From assembly GCA_946481295.1 (NCBI GenBank), contig CAMLLW010000009.1:1-52541 (forward strand): 52,541 nt of DNA, written 5' to 3'. Origin of the DNA: an uncultured Clostridia bacterium (lineage in GTDB: Bacteria; Bacillota; Clostridia; Lachnospirales; UBA5962). Below are positions 1 to 8,640 of the stretch, piece after piece; positions within the stretch are counted from its first letter, which is position 1, and every line of letters starts with the position of its first letter. The notes below the pieces were generated by a model, which worked only from the letters and a program-made list of their open reading frames with translations, ran no database searches and was not told the origin of the DNA. The translations under genes and the position numbers were made by a program.

Positions 1-112
1 ATTAAAATAATTTTAATATTACTTAAAATCAAATTAAAATACATTTTAAATTAGTATAATAAATTTTTGATATGATAATTATAAAAATTTAATTTTATAA
101 AGGAGAAAAATC

Positions 113-595
113 ATGTTTAAAAATTCAAAAAGACTTAAATCAATTCCATTAGCTCTATCTATAGCATTAATTGCAAATAGTGCTTTACTTACTAATGTAT
201 ATGCAAATTCTAATCAAAAAACAGAAATTAAATTAAAATCAGATAATAATACTACAGATAAAAATAAAAATGAATTAATTATTGATTTACTATATCCTAG
301 CATTAAAAATCAAATTAATTCTTATTATAAAGATTATTTTAATATAGATTTAGAAGTTTTTAGTTATGAAAACAGTCTTGTTAGTGTAAAAAAAGATAGT
401 TATTTATTAGAAGTAACAGTTGACGTAGTTCCACAAATAGGCCCTCATAATCCTGTAGGACTTGATAGAATTACTTTTACAGTAGGAATATTTGGTGAAC
501 CAAAATTAAAAAATTACGAACATATAAAATCTTATAAAATACCTGAAATTTACAAAGATTATATTATAAAACCTTTGCCAAATATAGAAAAATAA
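113..595 (+). CDS. Small exported DUF3888-like protein
   Basis: Protein of 160 residues. Residues 1-31 form a signal peptide: lysines, a hydrophobic run ending LLTNV, then an ANS cleavage site. The mature part has the pattern of the DUF3888 family of Firmicutes: LLYPSI near the start, a central SYLLEVTV strand, then a GPHNP motif followed by DRITFTV. The family has no known activity. The start is clear, with AAAGGAGA ten bases before ATG. It stands alone: the next gene is convergent and a shared hairpin lies between them. The substrate or role cannot be read from the sequence. The family call is from pattern memory and is moderately sure. Confidence 0.7.
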   Translation: MFKNSKRLKSIPLALSIALIANSALLTNVYANSNQKTEIKLKSDNNTTDKNKNELIIDLLYPSIKNQINSYYKDYFNIDLEVFSYENSLVSVKKDSYLLEVTVDVVPQIGPHNPVGLDRITFTVGIFGEPKLKNYEHIKSYKIPEIYKDYIIKPLPNIEK

Positions 596-616
596 TTAAA
601 TAATATTTTATAAATA

Positions 617-652
617 AAAAGTTACTAATTTATAAAATAGTTAGTAACTTTT
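617..652. terminator. Bidirectional terminator between convergent genes
   Basis: A 12-bp stem, AAAAGTTACTAA (617-628) with TTAGTAACTTTT (641-652), and a 12-nt loop. The outer A:T pairs give a U tract on either strand, so it can end both the DUF3888 gene and the decarboxylase gene. Confidence 0.75.
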
Positions 653-659
653 AAATTAT

Positions 660-2006
660 TTATTCTACTTTTATATTTTGAGCAAAATTATTAGTAATTA
701 AAAAATCTACAACTTCACTAGTTAATAATTCTCCAGGTACAACAATTGGTACACCCGGTGGATAAGGAGTTATAAATTCTAAAGCAACTTTTCCAATAGA
801 ATCTTTAATATCTACTCTTTTTCCAATTTTATTTATAGCTTCTCTAGGAGTTAAACATAATTTTGACTTTGGATAATTAAATTTACTTTTATAATCTCTA
901 TCTTTAAATTCATCTAAATTTTTATCTATCTTATTTAATGCATCATATAGACGATAATATCCTTCTTTTCTATCTGCTACACTTGTCATTGCTAAAACAG
1001 AATTTTTAGTATACATCTCAAATTGTAATTTATACTTTTTCTCTAAAATATTATAAATTTTTTCTCCACTTATATCTTTATTTATAAAAAATAATAATTT
1101 TCCAATATCTAAATTATTATTATTATATAAACTTAAATTTTTTAAATTTAATATATTTTCTCTAAAATTATTTAATAATTTTATATAGTCATTAAATAAC
1201 TCTTTAGACTTATTATTTAATAAATTTATTGTATTATCTACTCCTACCATAAAAATATAAGATGGACTACTAGTCTGTATCATAGATAAATGTAATTTTA
1301 AAAGTTCTAAATTTACTCTATTACTTCCTATATGTAGTATAGATGTTTGAGTAAAACAAGGCAGAGTTTTATGTAAGCTTTGAATAACAATATCAGCATT
1401 TTGTTCTAAAGCAGTTTTTGGAAAAATATTATGAAATTTAAAATGAGATCCATGTGCTTCATCTACAATTAATATTTTATTGTATTTATGTACTATTTCT
1501 GAAATTGATTTAATATCTAAAACATTACCTTCATAAGTTGGACTTGTAATTAAAACAGATTTGATATTATTATTTTTAGATAATATTTCTTCCAACTCTT
1601 TTAAATCTAAACCTATAACTAATCCTTTGTCATCTATTACAGGATATATATATTTAGGTTTAACACCAGAATATATTAATCCACTATATACACTTTTATG
1701 GCAACTTCTTAAAACTAAAATCTCATCAGATTCTGTACATGTAGCTAATATAGATGCTATAATCCCACAACTAGAACCATTTACTAAAATAAAACTTTTA
1801 TAAGCTCCAAAAGTTTTAGCACAATTTTCTTCTAAATTTTTTATAATTCCATTTGCATCATGTAAATTATCCATAATGCTAAATTCTGTCATATCATAAT
1901 TATATAAATCATAATTAAAATTTAAAAAATTTTTATTTCGTTTGTGTCCAGGCATATGAAAGGGATAAATATCCTCTTTTAAGTAATCTTCTATTTCTTT
2001 TATCAT
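660..2006 (-). CDS. Orn/Lys/Arg decarboxylase family protein (PLP, fold I)
   Basis: Protein of 448 residues, the short form of the Orn/Lys/Arg decarboxylase family (like YaaO/SpeA of Bacilli). It probably converts a basic amino acid to a polyamine or diamine in the cytoplasm. Visible motifs are FHMPGHKRN at the N-terminus, DEAHGSH (the aspartate that binds the pyridine nitrogen, about residue 183), SLHKTLP carrying the PLP-binding lysine (about residue 213) and, near the end, TPYPPGVPIVVPGE. It lacks the N-terminal wing domain of the long enterobacterial enzymes. The substrate (arginine, lysine or ornithine) cannot be decided. No other polyamine gene is adjacent. The start is ATG with AAAGGTGA just upstream. 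Confidence 0.85.
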   Translation of the reverse strand: MIKEIEDYLKEDIYPFHMPGHKRNKNFLNFNYDLYNYDMTEFSIMDNLHDANGIIKNLEENCAKTFGAYKSFILVNGSSCGIIASILATCTESDEILVLRSCHKSVYSGLIYSGVKPKYIYPVIDDKGLVIGLDLKELEEILSKNNNIKSVLITSPTYEGNVLDIKSISEIVHKYNKILIVDEAHGSHFKFHNIFPKTALEQNADIVIQSLHKTLPCFTQTSILHIGSNRVNLELLKLHLSMIQTSSPSYIFMVGVDNTINLLNNKSKELFNDYIKLLNNFRENILNLKNLSLYNNNNLDIGKLLFFINKDISGEKIYNILEKKYKLQFEMYTKNSVLAMTSVADRKEGYYRLYDALNKIDKNLDEFKDRDYKSKFNYPKSKLCLTPREAINKIGKRVDIKDSIGKVALEFITPYPPGVPIVVPGELLTSEVVDFLITNNFAQNIKVE

Positions 2007-2090
2007 AAATTCACCTTTTAATTTTTAGTTGTATTTAAATATTTATCTTAATAAATGCATTGTACATTAGTAATTTATATAATACAACAT

Positions 2091-2132
2091 ATAAAAAAAC
2101 TTTACTTTATTTAAAATAAATAAAGTAAAGTT
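2091..2132 (-). terminator. Terminator of the cotJ operon
   Basis: A perfect 15-bp stem (2098-2112 with 2118-2132) with a 5-nt loop. Read on the minus strand it is followed by seven U residues (complement of 2093-2099), so it ends transcripts coming from cotJC rather than plus-strand transcripts. Confidence 0.75.
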
Positions 2133-2203
2133 AAAAATAAATTTTTATTTTATATTTAAAAATTTTAGTTTATTTAAATAAGAATTTATTTTAAAAATCC
2201 TAA

Positions 2204-2779
2204 TTAATAAAACATTCTCTTACTATCAAAATATTCTTTTACATATCTTAAAGCTTCACCAAAACGTTGTGTATGAACAATTTCTCTTTCTCTTAAAAAT
2301 CTAAGAGGTTCTATAACGTCAGGATCGTCCATTAAATCTATTAAATATTCATAAGTGGAACGAGCTTTTTCTTCAGCTGCCATATCTTCATAAAGATCTG
2401 ATACAGGGTCTCCTTTAGATTGTATATATGAAGCTGTCCAAGGAATACCTGCAGCTGATTGTGGATATATAGCAAGACCATGATTTACATAATTAGGATC
2501 TAATCCTGCATCCATTATTTCTTTTCTTGTTGCATTTTGAGTAAGCTGAGTTACCATTGCACCGATCATTTCTAAATGGGCTAATTCTTCTGTTCCGATA
2601 TCATTTAATAAAGCCCTTGCTTCTGGTGTTACCATAGTGAATTTTTGGCTTAAATATCTCATAGATGCAGCTAACTCACCGTCTGGTCCACCGTATTGTT
2701 CTATAATTATTTTTGCCAATTTGGGATTAGACCTTTTTATACTTATAGGATACTCTAATTTTTTTTCATATATCCACAT
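2204..2779 (-). CDS. cotJC: Spore coat protein CotJC (manganese catalase family)
   Basis: Protein of 191 residues, the usual CotJC length. CotJC is a spore coat component related to dimanganese catalases. The metal-ligand pattern is intact: GELAASM with Glu35, EELAHLE (Glu64-Glu70 region with His68), a glutamate pair in AAEEKAR, and REIVH with a histidine near residue 168. It is the last gene of cotJA-cotJB-cotJC; its ATG overlaps the stop of cotJB (TAATG). In Bacillus the operon is expressed in the mother cell under sigma-E; no confident sigma-E promoter was picked here. Function is well supported by family; whether catalase activity matters in this coat is not known. Confidence 0.95.
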   Translation of the reverse strand: MWIYEKKLEYPISIKRSNPKLAKIIIEQYGGPDGELAASMRYLSQKFTMVTPEARALLNDIGTEELAHLEMIGAMVTQLTQNATRKEIMDAGLDPNYVNHGLAIYPQSAAGIPWTASYIQSKGDPVSDLYEDMAAEEKARSTYEYLIDLMDDPDVIEPLRFLREREIVHTQRFGEALRYVKEYFDSKRMFY

Positions 2780-3066
2780 TATCTTACTCCCTCCTTACAA
2801 TTACATGGGTTTTTAGCAAATTCCGCACTCCATGGGAATGGATCATCCTTCCAAGTCCATTCGTTTGGATCACTAGGTGATCTATATGAACATAATGGGC
2901 CAAAATTCTCCTCATATTTTCTTCTAAATTGATTTGCCTCATTTACGATAATATTATATTTTTCAATTATATCTTTATCATGTGGATGTGTGTCCAAATA
3001 AAGATGTAAGTCTGTAGCTAAGAAATCTAGTCTCGAAATTTTTTCTAATAATTCTTTTCTATTCAT
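2779..3066 (-). CDS. cotJB: Spore coat protein CotJB
   Basis: Protein of 95 residues matching CotJB by length, position and composition: a helical N-terminal half (ELLEKISRLDFLATDLHLYLDTHP) and an aromatic C-terminal half with GPLC, WTWKDDPFPW and a final CNC. It is translationally coupled to both neighbours: its start lies inside the last codons of cotJA (8-bp overlap) and its stop overlaps the cotJC start. It is a structural coat assembly partner of CotJC with no known enzyme activity. Confidence 0.92.
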   Translation of the reverse strand: MNRKELLEKISRLDFLATDLHLYLDTHPHDKDIIEKYNIIVNEANQFRRKYEENFGPLCSYRSPSDPNEWTWKDDPFPWSAEFAKNPCNCKEGVR

Positions 3067-3301
3067 TTAAAAATTCTCCTTTTCCATGATAAGGGTGAAA
3101 CAATTCTTTAAAAATTGTCCCGTTACAAAGGGATTCTGCTGGTTCAAATAAAGTTGTTGTTTGCTGAAAAGGTACATATGCATTCGCATATACTACAGTA
3201 TCAGGAAAAATAGAAGGAATCTCTGATTGATTACATTTAGGCGTAAATGTTCTTTGATTAGATGGATACTTGCAGCTACAATCCGAATTATTTATATACA
3301 A
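3059..3301 (-). CDS. cotJA: Spore coat associated protein CotJA
   Basis: Protein of 80 residues, first gene of the cotJ operon. It is rich in Pro, Tyr and Phe, with the CotJA-type core VVYANAYVPFQQ followed by PAESLCNGTIFKELFHPY. The N-terminal 30 residues are Cys/Asn/Ser rich and variable. A strong ribosome binding site, TAAGGAGGTAATT, precedes the ATG on the minus strand. It acts with CotJB and CotJC in the spore coat. Confidence 0.9.
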   Translation of the reverse strand: MYINNSDCSCKYPSNQRTFTPKCNQSEIPSIFPDTVVYANAYVPFQQTTTLFEPAESLCNGTIFKELFHPYHGKGEFLNE

Positions 3302-3467
3302 AATAATTACCTCCTTAATATTATTTACTTATATTTTATGTTCAATATAAATTATTGTTACATTAAATATAAAACACTAAATATAATATAGTGTGTTTTT
3401 TATTTTTTCATATTTACTCTTTTTTATACTTGGTTTTTTAAATTACCAATTTCTTTATTTTAAAACA

Positions 3468-3496
3468 TTGACTCAAAAATAATATTAAATTATAAT
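3468..3496 (+). promoter_or_regulatory. Sigma-A-type promoter of proS
   Basis: TTGACT (3468-3473), a 17-bp spacer and TATAAT (3491-3496), one mismatch from consensus. Transcription would start near 3503, leaving a leader of about 270 nt before the proS ATG at 3774. Confidence 0.7.
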
Positions 3497-3502
3497 TTTA
3501 AT

Positions 3503-3738
3503 ATTAAGTTTTATTAAAATAATGATAAGTAAAATTTTTTTATTATACAGAAATAATTAATAAAAATTTTTATTAAAAATAAATTGCACCTTACTTTAAA
3601 ATTTTATATAAAATTATAATTATATTTTCTTCGTTACAGAATTAAAAAAGAGTATATTGAAATACTAAATAGGATCGTAACGCAAATTTAACTTTGGTTC
3701 CTTATAATATTTTTATAGGAAATCAAGGTTTTTTATTT
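3503..3738 (+). promoter_or_regulatory. Candidate divergent T-box leader of proS
   Basis: The leader ends in an attenuator hairpin (3690-3702 with 3717-3730, one bulge and two G:U pairs) followed by a U-rich tract at 3729-3738, 40 nt before proS. Just upstream, 3671-3684 matches the 14-nt T-box consensus AGGGTGGNACCGCG at 10 positions (AGGATCGTAACGCA). Its AGGA can pair with UUCCU of the terminator 5' arm, as an antiterminator would. A Pro codon CCU (3589-3591) lies opposite AAGTAA (3527-3532), which is complementary to TTACTT (3591-3596). The UGGN tetranucleotide that pairs with the tRNA end reads UCGU, so the class is not certain. Confidence 0.5.
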
Positions 3739-3773
3739 TATAATAAACTAAATTAAATTAAAGGAGAGTTACA

Positions 3774-5210
3774 ATGGCAAACAAAAGTAATAATGTTGAA
3801 GCTATAACTAATATGGAAGTTGACTTTGCTCAATGGTATACAGATGTAGTAAAAAAAGCTGAACTAATAGATTATTCATCTGTAAAAGGATGTATGATAT
3901 TAAGACCTTACGGATATGCGATTTGGGAAATTATTCAAAATTATTTAGATAAAATATTTAAACAAACTAATCATGAAAATGTTTATATGCCAATATTTAT
4001 ACCTGAAAGTTTGCTTCAAAAAGAAAAAGACCATGTAGAGGGCTTTGCACCAGAAGTTGCATTTGTAACTCATGGCGGAAATGAAGAATTAACAGAAAGA
4101 TTATGTGTTAGACCAACTTCTGAAACTTTATTTTGTGAACATTATTCAAATATTATACAATCCCATAGAGATTTACCAAAACTATATAATCAGTGGTGTA
4201 ACGTTGTTCGTTGGGAAAAAACAACAAGGCCATTTCTACGTACTACAGAATTCTTATGGCAAGAAGGTCATACTGTTCATGCTACTTTAGAAGAAGCAGA
4301 AGAAGAAACATTAAAAATGTTAAATATATACTCTGATTTTTTTGAAAACTACTTAGCAATACCTGTTATAAAAGGTAAAAAAACAGAAAAAGAAAAATTT
4401 AGCGGTGCTCAATCAACTTATACAATAGAAAGTTTAATGCATGATGGAAAAGCACTTCAATCTGCAACAAGTCACAATTTAGGAGATCACTTTGCAAAGG
4501 CATTTGATATACAATACACTGATAAAAATAATAAATTACAGTACTGTTATCAAACTTCTTGGGGAATAACAACTCGTTCTATAGGCGCAATAATAATGGT
4601 TCATGGCGATAATAACGGTTTAGTATTACCACCTAAAATAGCTCCTATACAAGTTATAATAATACCTATAGCAAGCCATAAAGAAGGTGTCTTAGAAAAA
4701 GCAAAAGAAATTTCAGAAAAAATAGAAAATTTTGCAAGAGTAAAATTAGATTCTTCTAATAAATCACCTGGCTGGAAATTTAGTGAATATGAAATGAAAG
4801 GTGTTCCAATAAGGCTTGAAATAGGTCCTAAAGATATTGAAAAAAATAAAGCAGTACTTGTAAGAAGAGATAATGGAGAAAAAATAGAAATTAGTTTAGA
4901 TAACTTAGAAGAAGAAATAAAAGCATTATTGCAAAAAATACAAGAAAATTTATATAATAATGCATTATCACTATTACAAGAAAAAACTTATAATGCTACT
5001 ACATTAAATGAATTCGAAAAAATTATAAAAGAAAAATCAGGATTTATAAAGGCAATGTGGTGTGGAGACAAAAATTGCGAAGATAAAATAAAAGAATTAA
5101 CAACTGCTACATCAAGATGTATGCCTTTTAATCAAGAAAAAATAAGTGATAAATGCGTTTGTTGTGGTAACAAAGCTAATCACATGGTATATTGGGCAAA
5201 AGCATACTAA
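3774..5210 (+). CDS. proS: Prolyl-tRNA synthetase, archaeal/eukaryal type (ProRS type 3)
   Basis: Protein of 478 residues that charges tRNA-Pro. It is the class II form without the editing insertion found in the E. coli type, and with the archaeal/eukaryal C-terminal extension. Motif 2 is at residues 146-167 ([20 protein letters not shown]) and motif 3 with TRSIGAIIM near 268-276. The C-terminal zinc-binding cysteines appear as CGDKNC (about 430-435) and CVCC (about 461-464), and the chain ends in a conserved AY. The start follows AAAGGAGAG. It is transcribed alone from the promoter at 3468 through an attenuated leader. This type is common in Clostridia, so it does not by itself indicate recent transfer. 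Confidence 0.95.
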   Translation: MANKSNNVEAITNMEVDFAQWYTDVVKKAELIDYSSVKGCMILRPYGYAIWEIIQNYLDKIFKQTNHENVYMPIFIPESLLQKEKDHVEGFAPEVAFVTHGGNEELTERLCVRPTSETLFCEHYSNIIQSHRDLPKLYNQWCNVVRWEKTTRPFLRTTEFLWQEGHTVHATLEEAEEETLKMLNIYSDFFENYLAIPVIKGKKTEKEKFSGAQSTYTIESLMHDGKALQSATSHNLGDHFAKAFDIQYTDKNNKLQYCYQTSWGITTRSIGAIIMVHGDNNGLVLPPKIAPIQVIIIPIASHKEGVLEKAKEISEKIENFARVKLDSSNKSPGWKFSEYEMKGVPIRLEIGPKDIEKNKAVLVRRDNGEKIEISLDNLEEEIKALLQKIQENLYNNALSLLQEKTYNATTLNEFEKIIKEKSGFIKAMWCGDKNCEDKIKELTTATSRCMPFNQEKISDKCVCCGNKANHMVYWAKAY

Positions 5211-5216
5211 ATAGAT

Positions 5217-5243
5217 TAATTTTTATAATTGTTTTTCCGATAC
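5217..5243 (+). promoter_or_regulatory. Sigma-D (sigma-28) type flagellar promoter
   Basis: TAAT (5217-5220), exactly 15 bp, then TCCGATAC (5236-5243). The sigma-D consensus is TAAA-N15-GCCGATAT, so 3 of 4 and 6 of 8 positions match. It sits 48 bp before the first gene of a flagellar cluster, as expected for a late flagellar promoter. Confidence 0.6.
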
Positions 5244-5290
5244 TTAAAAATATAAATCTAATCATTTTAAATTTTTAAGGTGGTGATAAC

Positions 5291-8200
5291 TTGAATAATA
5301 CCACATTGGTAAACAATAAAAATGAAATTTCAATAAATTCTATATTTAATGATAAAAAGTATGACAGTATATTTAAAAAAGGTAATATTTTAGAAACAAA
5401 AGTTATAGATAAAAAAGGTAATAATATTATTTTTGAAACTATAAATAATATTAGATTTGAAACAAATACAAATATTATTAATCCAAATATAGGTGATAAA
5501 ATAAATTTTGAAATTACAAAATCTGATAGTACTATTAAATTAAAATTTCTAAATAACTTAACAGAAACTAAAGTTATTAGAGATTCTAATTTAATGTCTG
5601 ATAAAAATATAATGGAGCTTTTTAATAAAAGTAATTTCATTAAGGACGAAGAAACATTTAATAATAAAAAACCACTAGATAACTATAATAATGACATAAA
5701 AACTATTCAAGCTGTTGCTAAATTAAAACATAAATTAGAATATGGTTCTAATAATGTGACATTAGCAACAGTAAATATGTTATTATCAAGTGGTATATCT
5801 TTAAGTAATATTACATTAGATACTCTTACTTCTACAATAAAAGAAGTTACTGATGATCCAAATATTGAAGTTAACAAAAATAATTCAAAATATAATTCTC
5901 TAAAAACTGAAAATAATAATATAAAAATTTCAATAAAAAATTATCCTGAAATAGCTGAAAATCTTAATAAAAATAATTTACCTGTTACACAAAAAAATAT
6001 TGAAACAGTTTTAAAAGTATTAGATACTTTTGATACTATTAAAGATATAAATGATAGCAATATATCATTTATATTGCAAAATGAACCTAAAGAAATAACA
6101 TTAAATGATATATATATTTCAAAACACTCAAATTTATTAGAAGAAAATAACAATGAAGAAAAATTATCAAAAGAAGTACTAGATGATTTAAAATTAGAAC
6201 TTCCTAAAGTACTAAAAGATCAAAACATAGAAAATTCTTCAAAAAATATAGATATAAGTCATTTTCTACTAAAAAATCAAATTCCTATTACTAATAGAGC
6301 TATTAATTCAACTATATTTTTAAAAGATATAAGTCAAAATATTTCAAAAGAATCTCTTATATTAGGTACAATAAATAATATAAAAAAAGATATAAATCCA
6401 CTAGATATAACTTTATTTGATGATAATAATTTAAATAAAGAAAATTTAAAACTAACATATAAAGAAATTATAAAAGACATAAACAATATCACACCAAAAG
6501 CAATATACTTATTAGAAAACTCTGGCTCGCCAGTTACAATATTTAATTTAAGAAATATAATTAAATCTTCTGAGTATAATCAAAATTTAAATATTGAAGA
6601 ATTAAATGATAAACAATTGTTACAAAAACATACTTTATCTCAAATACAACTAAAACTTACATATGAGTCTATAAATAGATTAATAGATAAAAATATAAAT
6701 ATAGATACTATGCCAATAGTTAATGCATTAAATGAATTAAATAAAATAGAAGAAGAAAAATTATTTAAACTTTTAGATTCTTCTAATATAGAAATAAATA
6801 ACAACAATTTGCAAAAAGTTAAAGATATTTTTAATGCAATATCTATGTTTCCTTTATCTAAAAGAAATTTTATACCTAATGTAATTAATAATAACGAATC
6901 ATTTACTATACAAGGTATAAAAAATTCTTATTTACTAGATAAAAAATTTGAAGATTTTGAAACTTTTCAAACTTTACCAAATTCAAAATATGGTGATTCT
7001 TTTAATAATATTTATGACGAATTAAAAAATATACTTAAAAATTTAAATATAGAAATAACAGAAAAAAATATTAAATCTGCCTCTATTCTTTCTAGAAGTA
7101 AATTAGATATTAACTATAATAATCTATTACAAGTTAAAGTTATAGACGAAAAATTAAATTATTTAAAAGATATGCTACATCCTAAAATTGCTATAAATAT
7201 GATAAAAGAAGGATTTAATTTACTAGATATGCACATAGATAATATTCTAGAATATATAGATAAATACAATGATCAGTACGGCGACAATATAAAAAATAAT
7301 TTGTATGAAAATATTTTACAGATAGAAAAAGAAGATATTTCACAAGATGAAAGAAAATCTATGATTGCAATATACCGTATGATAAATCAAATAGAAAAAA
7401 ATGGCTCTGCTAGCTTAGGAATAAATATAAAATCTGGTCATTCTATAACACTTGGAAACTTACTAAATGCATCTAAATATTATGATAAATCACATAATAA
7501 CAATACTTATAATGATATATCTATTAATAATGAATCTTTAGAATTTGAAGATATTAATAAAGAGACTATAAGAAACTTACTTAATAAAACATATCAATCA
7601 AATACAAAAGAAAATATAAATAGAATAAAAACTTTACTAAATAATGAAGAAAATACTACTACTACTAAAATTAATAATGCAATATATACAGATTTAATAA
7701 CAAAATCTTTAGGATTAAACTTAAACAATAATATACTTAAAAATATTTTATCTCAAAATAATAATCTTTTAAACGAACCAATAGAAAATGTTTTAAATGA
7801 AATAAAAAATTTAAATTTAGAAAAATCATCTAATAATATTAATGAAGTCCAAGATGCTTTTAAAGATTTAATAAACTTTTTTAATTCTGATCCAAAAAAT
7901 TTACAGTGGTTAGAAGATAACAATATACCTATTACAATTAATAACTTAAATACTTTAAATTTATCTAAAAAAAATCCAAATTTATTTACTGATTTATTAG
8001 ATAATATTAAAGATAATTTTGAAGATATTAATAATTTAATTCCAGATACTTCATTAAATATTATAAAAAACGAAAATATTGAACCAAAAAACATTTTAGA
8101 AAATATATCAAATTTTCTCGACAACTTGGCATTTGAAAATCCAAATTTAATACATGATATTAAAACTATACAAGATGATATTAGATTAAAAAATATAATT

Positions 8201-8620
8201 AATAACAAAAAAGCAAGTTACTCTATTCCAATAAAATTAAAAAATAAAATATCAAATTTAAGTATGTTTATCCCTTCCGGATATATACCTACAAATAATA
8301 ATATAAGTATTGTAACTTCTATAAATACTGACTTTGTAGGAAACGTTAAAAGTTATATAGAGCTTGCCGATAAAGATGTATATGTATTTTTTGATATAGA
8401 AGAAAAATTTTTAGATATAATAAAAAAGAATGAAAACATACTAAAAGATATTTTTATAAGTCAAGATTTTCAAATAAAAAATATCAAATATAATGATATA
8501 AATACTGATATTCCTTCAATTCCTATGAATAATTATAATAATAAAAAGACTTACCCACAAATAAAAAAACAAATAATTAATTTAGCTTCTAGCTTATCAA
8601 ATTTTTTAAATACAATATAA
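5291..8620 (+). CDS. Large repeat-rich flagellar protein, FliK-like C-terminus (DUF6240-like)
   Basis: Protein of 1109 residues, extremely rich in Asn, Ile, Lys and Asp. The start is TTG with AAGGTGGTGA upstream. It contains a degenerate repeated motif of the form N-x-P-[IV]-T-x-x-N-[IL] near residues 170, 231, 332, 414, 501, 588 and 880, mostly 60-100 residues apart. The last 130 residues (IPIKLKN to the end) have the strand pattern of the FliK hook-length C-terminal domain, including a FVGNVKSYIEL segment. It is followed after 20 bp by flagellin and lies behind a sigma-D-like promoter. I infer a flagellar role such as hook length control; the DUF6240 link is from memory. No signal peptide or membrane segment is seen. 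Confidence 0.6.
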   Translation: MNNTTLVNNKNEISINSIFNDKKYDSIFKKGNILETKVIDKKGNNIIFETINNIRFETNTNIINPNIGDKINFEITKSDSTIKLKFLNNLTETKVIRDSNLMSDKNIMELFNKSNFIKDEETFNNKKPLDNYNNDIKTIQAVAKLKHKLEYGSNNVTLATVNMLLSSGISLSNITLDTLTSTIKEVTDDPNIEVNKNNSKYNSLKTENNNIKISIKNYPEIAENLNKNNLPVTQKNIETVLKVLDTFDTIKDINDSNISFILQNEPKEITLNDIYISKHSNLLEENNNEEKLSKEVLDDLKLELPKVLKDQNIENSSKNIDISHFLLKNQIPITNRAINSTIFLKDISQNISKESLILGTINNIKKDINPLDITLFDDNNLNKENLKLTYKEIIKDINNITPKAIYLLENSGSPVTIFNLRNIIKSSEYNQNLNIEELNDKQLLQKHTLSQIQLKLTYESINRLIDKNINIDTMPIVNALNELNKIEEEKLFKLLDSSNIEINNNNLQKVKDIFNAISMFPLSKRNFIPNVINNNESFTIQGIKNSYLLDKKFEDFETFQTLPNSKYGDSFNNIYDELKNILKNLNIEITEKNIKSASILSRSKLDINYNNLLQVKVIDEKLNYLKDMLHPKIAINMIKEGFNLLDMHIDNILEYIDKYNDQYGDNIKNNLYENILQIEKEDISQDERKSMIAIYRMINQIEKNGSASLGINIKSGHSITLGNLLNASKYYDKSHNNNTYNDISINNESLEFEDINKETIRNLLNKTYQSNTKENINRIKTLLNNEENTTTTKINNAIYTDLITKSLGLNLNNNILKNILSQNNNLLNEPIENVLNEIKNLNLEKSSNNINEVQDAFKDLINFFNSDPKNLQWLEDNNIPITINNLNTLNLSKKNPNLFTDLLDNIKDNFEDINNLIPDTSLNIIKNENIEPKNILENISNFLDNLAFENPNLIHDIKTIQDDIRLKNIINNKKASYSIPIKLKNKISNLSMFIPSGYIPTNNNISIVTSINTDFVGNVKSYIELADKDVYVFFDIEEKFLDIIKKNENILKDIFISQDFQIKNIKYNDINTDIPSIPMNNYNNKKTYPQIKKQIINLASSLSNFLNTI

Positions 8621-8640
8621 ATATATTGAGGTGATTTAAA

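Larger units (their letters stand above)
3302..3773. other. Intergenic region between cotJA and proS
   Basis: This 472-bp gap holds, in order: the cotJA ribosome binding site and probably its promoter, a small hairpin (ACACTA 3374-3379 with TAGTGT 3389-3394, then a U tract on the plus strand) with no gene upstream for it to terminate, a near-consensus promoter at 3468-3496, and the long structured proS leader. No ORF with a ribosome binding site is seen. Confidence 0.7.

Noticed and set aside
3374-3401. Hairpin with U tract on the plus strand between cotJA and proS
   Set aside because: It would terminate plus-strand transcription, but no plus-strand gene reads into it; it also lies upstream of the proS promoter. 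Kept only as part of the intergenic description.
7753-8208. A 151-codon minus-strand ORF inside the FliK-like gene
   Set aside because: Composition (Phe/Leu/Ile/Ser) is the mirror of Asn/Lys/Asp-rich coding on the other strand; no domain recognised.
5291-8620. DNA-level tandem repeats or a CRISPR array in the repetitive AAT/AAA-rich gene
   Set aside because: Repetition is at the protein motif level; no exact DNA repeat with regular spacers is visible, here or elsewhere in the window.
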